Assembly (NCBI GenBank): GCA_021824845.1
Contig: JAKAJY010000061.1
Location: forward strand, 1 to 6,008
DNA length: 6,008 nucleotides
Reading direction: 5' to 3'
Source of the DNA: an archaeon
GTDB lineage: Archaea > Thermoproteota > Nitrososphaeria > Nitrososphaerales > Nitrosopumilaceae
A program made the position numbers and the translations under genes. The notes under the pieces were generated by a model, which had not been told where the DNA came from, ran no database searches, and was given only the letters and a program-made list of their open reading frames with translations. Positions 1 to 4,804 of this stretch are shown in pieces (positions within the stretch are counted from its first letter, which is position 1; every line of letters starts with the position of its first letter).

Positions 1-1132
1 CGGACAATTCGGATTCTACTGATTTAATTTGTTCGTAGATTTGGTTTTTGTCATCTTTGATTTTAGATATAGTTCCGCGTTGTTCTGCAATTTGTGATTC
101 AATTAGTAATCTGGCTTGGTGTAGTTGTTCCAGATCAGCTGCAATTTGTGGCAGTCTGGAATTGATTTGCTCGACACGTCTTGATTTGGTTATAGTTTCA
201 GTATTTGCGGATTCATACACCTGCATTGCAGCAGACAGTTCGGTGTCGATGGTTGCCTTTGCCTGATTGTAGGCATTTGCCTCTGCCATGAACGTGAACT
301 TTTGGGATTCCAGCTCAGAGATCTCTTTTTTTAGCACGATTCTTTCTTCGTCTAGTTTTTTTGATTCTGAAACCAGCGAGTGCATTGAGCGCTCTTTTGA
401 TATCTTTTCGGTCTGGATTGCCTTCATTTTGTTTGAGGCAGAAATTGCATGTAAACGACCCAGCTCAAAATTGATGAATTCGTGCCTGAGTTTTTGGTTG
501 CGCTCCACTTCCAGCTCATCAATTCTCTTTTTTATTTCATCCATTCTTGCCAACGCAATTTCCAGTCTCCTGTCGGCGTCCTCTAGTTGCTTTATGGATT
601 CGGATTTTTTCTCATCAAAATATGCAAGGCCGATCAAGTCCTCAATCACCGTTCTTTTTTCTTCTGCAGTGAACTCGGAAATTCTGGTGACTGTTCCCTG
701 CTGGACTGCATTTAGCTGGTTCAGGCTGGCATTTGCCACTTCAAGTAAATCCAGAATCTGGTTTCGGTTTGTCTGTTTTTGGTTTAGATAGTAAACATTT
801 TCGCCATCCTCTGCCATCTCGCGTGTTATGACAACCGCATTGGAATCAACTGGAATCTTTCTATCAGAATTATCAAAGTGCAGTGAAACACGGGCCATCT
901 TTGTGCCACGTCTGTTTCCCTCTATGTCATGGATCAAAGATCGGAGTTTGTCAACCCTCATGATCTTTGGCTTGTTCTCACCAAGTGCAAAGATGATCGC
1001 ATCCAAGATGTTGCTCTTACCGGATCCGTTTGGCCCAGAAATTGATACTAGTCCTGGCTCAAAGTTTACCGTGGTATTTGTAAATCCAAACGACTTGAAG
1101 CCAAAAATCTCGACTTTTTTGATATGGACCAA
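1..1132 (-). CDS. smc: SMC chromosome segregation ATPase, N-terminal part (runs off left edge)
   Basis: This is the N-terminal 377 codons of a structural-maintenance-of-chromosomes protein, which dimerises and uses ATP to organise and segregate DNA in the nucleoid. The reverse strand is open from 1132 to the window edge. Visible features are the family opening FGFKSFG (residues 10-16), the Walker A motif GPNGSGKSN (33-41), and a Q-loop region LNAVQQGTVTRISEFT (about 140-155) followed by the usual EEKR and GLAYFDEKK. From about residue 174 on it is a long charged coiled coil. Full SMCs are about 1,150-1,200 residues, so the hinge, returning coil, signature motif and Walker B should lie to the left. 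The start chosen is TTG at 1132 (MVHIKKVEIF), because the homologous family begins just before this strand. An in-frame TTG at 1165 would add 11 unremarkable residues. The FGFKSF opening and Q-loop context separate it from Rad50. It is divergent from the nitrilase gene. Confidence 0.95.
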   Translation of the reverse strand, partial: MVHIKKVEIFGFKSFGFTNTTVNFEPGLVSISGPNGSGKSNILDAIIFALGENKPKIMRVDKLRSLIHDIEGNRRGTKMARVSLHFDNSDRKIPVDSNAVVITREMAEDGENVYYLNQKQTNRNQILDLLEVANASLNQLNAVQQGTVTRISEFTAEEKRTVIEDLIGLAYFDEKKSESIKQLEDADRRLEIALARMDEIKKRIDELEVERNQKLRHEFINFELGRLHAISASNKMKAIQTEKISKERSMHSLVSESKKLDEERIVLKKEISELESQKFTFMAEANAYNQAKATIDTELSAAMQVYESANTETITKSRRVEQINSRLPQIAADLEQLHQARLLIESQIAEQRGTISKIKDDKNQIYEQIKSVESELS

Positions 1133-1163
1133 TGGATTTGTTTGCTGAATTGGTTTGTTAATC

Positions 1164-1170
1164 AAATATA
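1164..1170 (-). promoter_or_regulatory. Possible TATA box for smc
   Basis: Read on the minus strand this is TATATTT, 32-38 bases upstream of the TTG chosen for smc. With the usual archaeal spacing of about 26 bases, transcription would start near 1141 and leave a leader of about 9 nucleotides. The spacing does not fit the alternative upstream TTG at 1165, which overlaps the box, so it mildly supports the 1132 start. The call rests on motif and spacing only. Confidence 0.35.
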
Positions 1171-1241
1171 GACAAGTTTAGTTGACATGCAAACAAAATT
1201 CTTGTAATGCTATGAAAAATTTTGTACCAGTAATACTTGGC

Positions 1242-1250
1242 TTAAATTTA
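1242..1250 (+). promoter_or_regulatory. Probable TATA box for the nitrilase gene
   Basis: The sequence TTAAATTTA is centred about 24 bases before the ATG at 1270, in the 137-bp divergent spacer shared with smc. This distance places the transcription start at or next to the ATG, meaning a leaderless mRNA, which is common in archaea. No Shine-Dalgarno-like purine run precedes the ATG, in keeping with leaderless translation. Confidence 0.5.
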
Positions 1251-1269
1251 GTCAATATACCATACTGTC

Positions 1270-2010
1270 ATGATCAAACTAGGCATCGGCCAAACCATAC
1301 AATACCAGTCCAATGAGCAAGGGATCACTCAGGTCTCAAAACTATTGGAACGCCTAGGCAAAAACGAGGCTGAGGTGGTGTGCCTGCCTGAGCAATACCT
1401 TCCCGATAACAAAATTGATGATTTTGAGGCTACGCTTTCACCCTTTGCAAAAATAGCAAGGCAGTACTCCATGTGTGTAATACCAGGCGCATTCTATACA
1501 AAATCAGGCACAAAACAGACAATCTCAGCCCCAGTAATTGACGAATCAGGTCAGATCATCGGAGTACAAGACAAGATTCACCCGTTTGATTATGAGCAAG
1601 ATCTGATAAAGCCTGGAACAGAGGCAAGAGTGTTTTCCGCCAAATCCTGCAAGTTTGGCGTTATAATCTGCTACGACATGGTGTTCTCTGATGTTGCAGA
1701 GGCCATGGTCAAAAAGGGCGCCCAGGTCATCTTTTCACCGTCTCGAATAGTTCGACGAGGAATACACCCATGGCATATTTACTGCCAGACACGTGCACTG
1801 GAGAATCGCGTGCCCATACTCGGCGCAAACATGCAGAATGTCAAATTTGGTGGAAAAAGCATCATTGTTGATTTGGCAGAAGATGACGGAGTCATCATAC
1901 CAAAGACAAAGATCACTATAGGCGAGGGAATCAGGCTGGAATCATTTGATTTATCAAAGCATGATCAGTCCCGCAATAGCAGATATTCGGACCACAAAAA
2001 GTTTTCTTAA
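1270..2010 (+). CDS. Nitrilase-superfamily carbon-nitrogen hydrolase
   Basis: This is a 246-residue member of the carbon-nitrogen hydrolase (nitrilase/amidase) superfamily, probably a cytoplasmic amidohydrolase. The catalytic triad is visible: Glu41 in LPEQY, Lys102 in QDKIHPF, and the nucleophile Cys134 in VIICYDM. The family segment SPSR (156-159) and the RALENRVPILGAN block (175-187) follow in the expected order, and the length suits a single-domain enzyme. There is no signal peptide or membrane segment. Substrate cannot be read from the sequence: omega-amidase, N-carbamoyl hydrolase, other amide hydrolysis or true nitrilase activity are all possible, with amide hydrolysis more usual for this branch type. 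The ATG at 1270 is supported by a TATA-like box about 24 bases upstream and by the beta-strand start IKLGIGQ. Its stop overlaps the stop of the convergent zinc-finger gene in a TTAA. Confidence 0.9.
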   Translation: MIKLGIGQTIQYQSNEQGITQVSKLLERLGKNEAEVVCLPEQYLPDNKIDDFEATLSPFAKIARQYSMCVIPGAFYTKSGTKQTISAPVIDESGQIIGVQDKIHPFDYEQDLIKPGTEARVFSAKSCKFGVIICYDMVFSDVAEAMVKKGAQVIFSPSRIVRRGIHPWHIYCQTRALENRVPILGANMQNVKFGGKSIIVDLAEDDGVIIPKTKITIGEGIRLESFDLSKHDQSRNSRYSDHKKFS

Positions 2011-2171
2011 TCGTATTCTTTGGAGTGATATGCCATGATGTGGGCCTCAAGGCTCCTCACTGTGATGACTTTGGAGCAAAAACCACATTCAACCTCAAAG
2101 TGTTCTGCTTCCTCTGGTGTGATGTCTTGTGAGGCCATTATGCAAAATTCGTCTTGCTGTTGTAATGCCAT
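2007..2171 (-). CDS. Small C2H2-like zinc-finger protein
   Basis: A 54-residue soluble protein of unknown function. It has a possible single zinc site, C29-x2-C32-x11-H44-x4-H49, close to the classical C2H2 spacing (C-x2-C-x12-H-x3-5-H). The second half, with CGFC, an alpha-helix-like RSLEAHIMAYH and an acidic tail ending KEYD, resembles a DNA-, RNA- or protein-binding finger. The first half is acidic and rich in Gln and Glu. The start is uncertain. ATG at 2171 is chosen; a TTG at 2228 would add 19 basic residues, and an ATG at 2138 would leave 43 residues with the finger intact. A TTATCAA sequence 31-37 bases before 2171 could be its TATA box. Its TAA lies inside the TTAA that also ends the nitrilase gene. 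The finger is seen in the sequence; the role is not. Confidence 0.7.
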   Translation of the reverse strand: MALQQQDEFCIMASQDITPEEAEHFEVECGFCSKVITVRSLEAHIMAYHSKEYD

Positions 2172-2230
2172 TTCCTTGCCAGTTTTCAGACTTGGATTAG
2201 ATTGATAAGTTTTGTCCTTTAATACCAAAT

Positions 2231-2509
2231 TTGGAAACAGTTAAGGTGTCAAGATGGTATGACCATCCTACTATTTTTGTCCACTATATGATGAATTATA
2301 ACCAAAACAAATACAAAAAAGACAAAGTCCAGAGCATACACATACAAACCAAAATAGCTTCAAAAAAGACATTTTCAAAACATGTTCAAAATTGTGCACA
2401 AATCCAAGTCTTGCCACAGTACAACCCTAATCCCATCGGAATTGGCAGCCCGAGCGATGATCATACGGAAATAACGGTTACCACCAGAGCATTATTCAAA
2501 ACCAAATAG
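2231..2509 (+). CDS. Doubtful 92-codon frame of unknown function
   Basis: This open frame fills most of the gap between the zinc-finger gene and the PAC2 gene (about 2172-2546), a stretch with no confident gene. It would start at TTG 2231, or at ATG 2288 to give 73 residues. The product is basic and rich in Lys, Asn and Gln in the middle (residues 22-50). Its tail, from about residue 58, contains QVLPQYNPNPIGIG and a Ser/Asp-rich turn and looks more protein-like. No domain, membrane segment or signal peptide is recognised. There is no Shine-Dalgarno site and no TATA box at a suitable distance from either start. It may be a poorly conserved lineage-specific gene, the decayed end of an older gene, or chance. 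The minus strand of the same stretch holds nothing better. Confidence 0.25.
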   Translation: METVKVSRWYDHPTIFVHYMMNYNQNKYKKDKVQSIHIQTKIASKKTFSKHVQNCAQIQVLPQYNPNPIGIGSPSDDHTEITVTTRALFKTK

Positions 2510-2515
2510 ACAAAG

Positions 2516-2520
2516 TATAT
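2516..2520 (+). promoter_or_regulatory. Possible TATA box for the PAC2-LysE operon
   Basis: The core TATAT, within AGTATATCAG, is centred 29 bases before the ATG at 2547. Typical archaeal spacing puts the transcript start about three bases before the ATG, so the message would be nearly leaderless. It lies just after the stop of the doubtful frame ending at 2509. Confidence 0.42.
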
Positions 2521-2546
2521 CAGTAATTTTTAGGCAAAAAAGAGCA

Positions 2547-3263
2547 ATGATACCAAAATTGTGGGTCAAGGAAACCAAGCCAATCAGCATAGAGGGCGGC
2601 TACGTCATTGACGGGTTTCCATCTGTGGGATTCACCAGCGCCATTGCAAGTGAATCACTGATGCATGGCAACAAGTATGACCTGGTTGGTTTTGTTGATT
2701 CTGCTGATTTTCCCACAGTATCCATACTAAAGGACGGCATACCAAACTATGCCACTCGAATCTATGTCAATTCAGATCTAAAGGTCGGAGTCTTTTCCTC
2801 ATTTCTGACAGTGAATGAGCCATATCCTCGTGCAATTGCAAAGATGATGCTGCTTTGGGCAAAAAAGCACAAGTGCTCATTGATAGTGAGCTCATCCCCA
2901 ATGAAGCTGGCAGAAGATGACAAAAAGCAGATAATCGCAGCAGGCAGCACAAAAGACGCACGCGACAAAATAAAACAAGCAGGTATGCTGATCTTACAAA
3001 ATGGCACCATTCCCGGAATACCTGGTGAACTGCTAAACCAAGGAATGTTGCACAACCAAAATGTCATTGTTATTTTGATTAATGTGGACGAGTCTGGCCC
3101 TGACTTTAGCTCTAGTGTGGACTTGTGCATGGCAATGTCGAAGATTTTGCCTGGGGTTTCCTGTGATCTTAACATGATGCGAAAGCAAGCCGAGGTAGCC
3201 GAAAAACAAATCAAGGAAACCGAAAAGGAAACAAGGGCGCTTCGCGACTCGATGTACGGCTAG
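2547..3263 (+). CDS. PAC2-family proteasome assembly chaperone
   Basis: A 238-residue soluble protein of the PAC2 (proteasome assembly chaperone 2) family, archaeal branch related to PbaA/PbaB. Members help assemble or activate the 20S proteasome by binding its alpha ring. Family landmarks are the opening VIDGFPSVGFTSAIAS (20-35), the strand EPYPRAIAKMMLLWAKK (91-107), the Gly-rich segment TIPGIPGELLNQG (154-166), and a hydrophobic strand VIVILINV (173-180) followed by an acidic loop. Residues about 209-236 form a charged helix, likely coiled coil. The protein ends Met-Tyr-Gly, matching the hydrophobic-Tyr-any (HbYX) pattern by which proteasome partners dock into alpha-ring pockets. A TATA-like core sits at 2516-2520. 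Its TAG is directly followed by the ATG of the LysE-type gene, so the two are probably co-transcribed and translationally coupled. Family assignment is strong; the proteasome role is inferred from the family. Confidence 0.9.
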   Translation: MIPKLWVKETKPISIEGGYVIDGFPSVGFTSAIASESLMHGNKYDLVGFVDSADFPTVSILKDGIPNYATRIYVNSDLKVGVFSSFLTVNEPYPRAIAKMMLLWAKKHKCSLIVSSSPMKLAEDDKKQIIAAGSTKDARDKIKQAGMLILQNGTIPGIPGELLNQGMLHNQNVIVILINVDESGPDFSSSVDLCMAMSKILPGVSCDLNMMRKQAEVAEKQIKETEKETRALRDSMYG

Positions 3264-3872
3264 ATGGAAGGATTTTTTGCGTTTTTTGCAGCAGTGATCA
3301 TAGTTTCAGCATCAGGAGTTATGGCGCCAGGCCCATTGTTTGCCTCAACCATAGCAAGCGGTACAAGACAGAAACTGGCAGGACTCAAAATTGCCATCGG
3401 CCACACCATAATAGAATTGCCACTAGTACTAGGAATAGGCCTTGGCGCGTTATCGCTGGAAACATTCCCCCAGTTCAGAGGCATAATTGCGGCACTTGGG
3501 GCCGCAAGCATTTTCGGATTTTCCATATTACAGATTCGCTCCACCATACGCAACATGCCCATAAAGAACACAAGGCATGGTCCATATCTCACCGGGATAC
3601 TGCTGACAGGACTGAATCCATTCTTTTTGGTTTGGTGGTTTAGCATTGGAATCAAGCTAATATCTGATGCAATGTTGCTCTGGTCAATTTGGGGAATTTT
3701 GATAATGTTTGCAATTCACATCTGGATGGATTTTGTCTGGCTTGGGTTTGTATCGGCATTATCATCAAAGGGAACCAAGATTCTTTCCGCAAAATCCTAC
3801 AAAATATTCATGATTGGAATTAATGGTGTGATGATCTACTTTGGAGTATCGTTTGTGCTAGATGTCCTCTAG
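3264..3872 (+). CDS. LysE-family translocator (amino-acid or small-metabolite exporter)
   Basis: A 202-residue integral membrane protein of the LysE/RhtB exporter family, which moves amino acids or related small molecules out of the cell. The family signature lies in the first helix and loop as SGVMAPGPLF (17-26). Six hydrophobic segments are visible at about 4-26, 41-63, 71-90, 108-130, 139-165 and 180-200, the normal family topology. TGLNPFFLVWW (115-125) matches the conserved Asn-Pro region of the second half. Length is typical (about 200 residues). The substrate cannot be deduced. The ATG abuts the stop of the PAC2 gene (TAGATG) with no room for its own promoter, so expression probably depends on that operon; the two functions have no obvious link. 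The TAG stop overlaps the stop of the convergent membrane-protein gene in a CTAG. Confidence 0.88.
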   Translation: MEGFFAFFAAVIIVSASGVMAPGPLFASTIASGTRQKLAGLKIAIGHTIIELPLVLGIGLGALSLETFPQFRGIIAALGAASIFGFSILQIRSTIRNMPIKNTRHGPYLTGILLTGLNPFFLVWWFSIGIKLISDAMLLWSIWGILIMFAIHIWMDFVWLGFVSALSSKGTKILSAKSYKIFMIGINGVMIYFGVSFVLDVL

Positions 3873-4108
3873 CCGCACTGGATTGTTTCCAGGTTTGATG
3901 GGCATTCTACATTCAGAGTCTGGATCTTCTCAGCCAAGGAAACACACATGGAATAATCCATGCTTTGCTCGTACTGTATTATTTCATCTATTATAGAAAA
4001 CTGGCGAGCAGGACATGAGCTGAAATTCTGAAATAAGATCAATGCCGATATGATGACTATTCCGCATATTACGGAGATTTTGTAGTAATTACTCCTTTGA
4101 AATATCAA
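3869..4108 (-). CDS. Small single-pass membrane or exported Cys-containing protein
   Basis: A 79-residue protein I do not recognise. A short basic-polar N-terminus is followed by one hydrophobic segment (about residues 11-27, ISVICGIVIISALILFQ), which should act as a signal anchor. The remaining 50 residues are mildly acidic, would lie outside the cell, and contain Cys32, Cys55, Cys69 and Cys78, enough for two disulfides; Cys15 lies in the membrane segment. No lipobox is convincing at Cys32. The start chosen is TTG at 4108, inside the last codons of alba (20-nt overlap); no ATG or GTG is available before residue 50, so the start is uncertain. An AAAGGAG run at 4092-4098 is part of alba's last codons and has no suitable start after it. 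Probably co-transcribed with alba. Its TAG shares a CTAG with the LysE-type gene stop. Confidence 0.65.
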   Translation of the reverse strand: MIFQRSNYYKISVICGIVIISALILFQNFSSCPARQFSIIDEIIQYEQSMDYSMCVSLAEKIQTLNVECPSNLETIQCG

Positions 4109-4448
4109 TTTCTATTGTGGAAACGTTTCGAGTCTTTCCATCTTGAGATAGTAATGAATCGGATGCAATTCTGACGTCCTTGATAATGTATCCCACAGTA
4201 TTCATTCGCTTGACTATCATTTGGGACACATCAACTGCCTGCGTGATTCTCTGTCCACGTGCTTTTATGGTAACAAACGGTTGATTGGAAAGCTGAGTCA
4301 GAGTTGCGGTGACATAGGTCATGATTGGTTTTGTTCCAACAAATATCACATCACGTAGCTTTTTTTCGCCTTCTTCATCTGTGTGTTTTAGTTTTTGCGA
4401 TTCTTCTAAAATTTCTTGTGCGTCTGTTGGTTTGTCGGATTCACTCAT
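4089..4448 (-). CDS. albA: Alba-family DNA/RNA-binding chromatin protein
   Basis: A 119-residue Alba protein, an abundant archaeal nucleic-acid-binding protein that dimerises, coats DNA and also binds RNA. The Alba core begins near residue 33: DVIFVGTKPIMTYVTATLTQL (33-53), VTIKARGQRITQAVDVSQMIVKRM (59-82) and the C-terminal strand NVSTIEIDI (108-116). Lys40 in GTKP is one of the loop lysines that contact nucleic acid, and KARGQ (62-66) is the other conserved basic motif. Sulfolobus Alba has GKKP; here the first lysine (equivalent to acetylatable Lys16) is Thr39. Residues 1-31 are an extra charged tail, rich in Glu, Asp and Lys, making the protein longer than the usual 90-100 residues. ATG 4448 is followed by MSESDKP and preceded by a TATA-like box at 4477-4486. 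The gene lies 29 bp after the 82-residue hypothetical gene and overlaps the membrane-protein gene by 20 nt. Confidence 0.94.
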   Translation of the reverse strand: MSESDKPTDAQEILEESQKLKHTDEEGEKKLRDVIFVGTKPIMTYVTATLTQLSNQPFVTIKARGQRITQAVDVSQMIVKRMNTVGYIIKDVRIASDSLLSQDGKTRNVSTIEIDISKE

Positions 4449-4476
4449 GATTTGTTTGACTTGGTTCCCTTTTGCT

Positions 4477-4486
4477 TTTATTTAAT
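4477..4486 (-). promoter_or_regulatory. Probable TATA box for alba, overlapping the upstream stop codon
   Basis: On the minus strand this reads TTAAATAAAA, 29-38 bases before the alba ATG, giving a predicted transcript start near 4456 and a leader of about eight nucleotides. The TAA stop of the upstream 82-codon gene (4480-4478) lies inside the box. Alba would thus have its own strong promoter even though it follows another gene on the same strand, in keeping with its usual high expression. Confidence 0.5.
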
Positions 4487-4726
4487 GCTTGATGTCTTTG
4501 AGAGATAAGCCTCAATTATTTTTTCAATTTCATCTGGGTTCTTGCATTCCTTGACAGCATCGACTATTTCTTGTTCTTCTATTTCATAGCAGTTTAGAAA
4601 TTGCTGCTCGTCTTTGTATACTAGCATGACCTTATTGTTGTGGTAGCAATAATACATTTTTTCTTGCTCCATTTCTTCTGCAATGATTTTGATTCCTTTT
4701 TCGTCTGGAATTAGAGGATAACCCAT
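4478..4726 (-). CDS. Small conserved-looking hypothetical protein with three cysteines
   Basis: An 82-residue acidic, soluble protein that I do not recognise. The predicted layout is an N-terminal helix (about 8-22, KGIKIIAEEMEQE), two strands in MYYCYHNNKVMLVYKDE (24-40), a helix or strand around FLNCYEI (43-49), and a C-terminal helix (about 51-78). Cys27, Cys46 and Cys61 are the only cysteines; they do not form a standard metal motif. There is no signal peptide or membrane segment. ATG 4726 is well placed, with a TATA-like box at 4748-4756 exactly at leaderless spacing, and no purine-rich ribosome site. The gene is divergent from the Pol IV gene across 78 bp and is followed after 29 bp by alba, whose own promoter overlaps its stop. 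It may be transcribed with alba, but no function follows from that. Confidence 0.75.
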   Translation of the reverse strand: MGYPLIPDEKGIKIIAEEMEQEKMYYCYHNNKVMLVYKDEQQFLNCYEIEEQEIVDAVKECKNPDEIEKIIEAYLSKTSSIK

Positions 4727-4747
4727 TGTGTGATATGATAAAATTGT

Positions 4748-4756
4748 GTTATTTAG
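4748..4756 (-). promoter_or_regulatory. Probable TATA box for the 82-residue hypothetical gene
   Basis: Read on the minus strand this is CTAAATAAC, 22-30 bases upstream of the ATG at 4726 and centred at -26. That spacing predicts a leaderless transcript beginning at the start codon. It sits in the 78-bp spacer shared with the divergent polymerase gene. Confidence 0.45.
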
Positions 4757-4769
4757 ACTAAAGTCCCGA

Positions 4770-4780
4770 TATTGTAATAA
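4770..4780 (+). promoter_or_regulatory. Possible TATA-like box for DNA polymerase IV
   Basis: The AT-rich TATTGTAATAA lies 25-35 bases before the TTG start at 4805, so transcription would begin close to the start codon. The match to a TATA box is weak (a G interrupts it), but it is the best candidate in the spacer at the right distance. Confidence 0.28.
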
Positions 4781-4804
4781 GGATTTTTTGCCATATCAAA
4801 ACCA

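Noticed and set aside
1..1132. Rad50-type ATPase as an alternative to SMC
   Set aside because: The FGFKSF opening, GPNGSGKSNILDAI and the QQGTVTRISEFTAEEKR block match SMC and not Rad50.
48..1148. Three plus-strand open frames (48-266, 288-791, 828-1148) with Ser/Phe-rich products
   Set aside because: They are antisense shadows of the smc gene. The minus strand carries Walker A, the Q-loop and a coiled coil without interruption, while the plus frames show only the Ser/Phe/Leu bias typical of antisense reading.
2288..2294. ATGATGA resembling box C of a C/D box guide RNA
   Set aside because: No box D (CTGA) follows at a suitable distance and no C'/D' pair is visible, so a C/D RNA is not supported.
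2762..3214. Minus-strand open frame of 150 codons (and a shorter one at 2767-2961)
   Set aside because: They lie wholly within the PAC2 gene on the opposite strand and have no recognisable domain or promoter.
3260..3655. Minus-strand open frame of 131 codons opposite the LysE-type gene
   Set aside because: The plus strand encodes a clear six-helix exporter; the reverse frame is its shadow.
4092..4098. AAAGGAG on the minus strand as a ribosome site for the small membrane protein
   Set aside because: It codes the last Lys-Glu of Alba, lies downstream of the TTG start, and no ATG, GTG or TTG in that frame follows at a usable distance.
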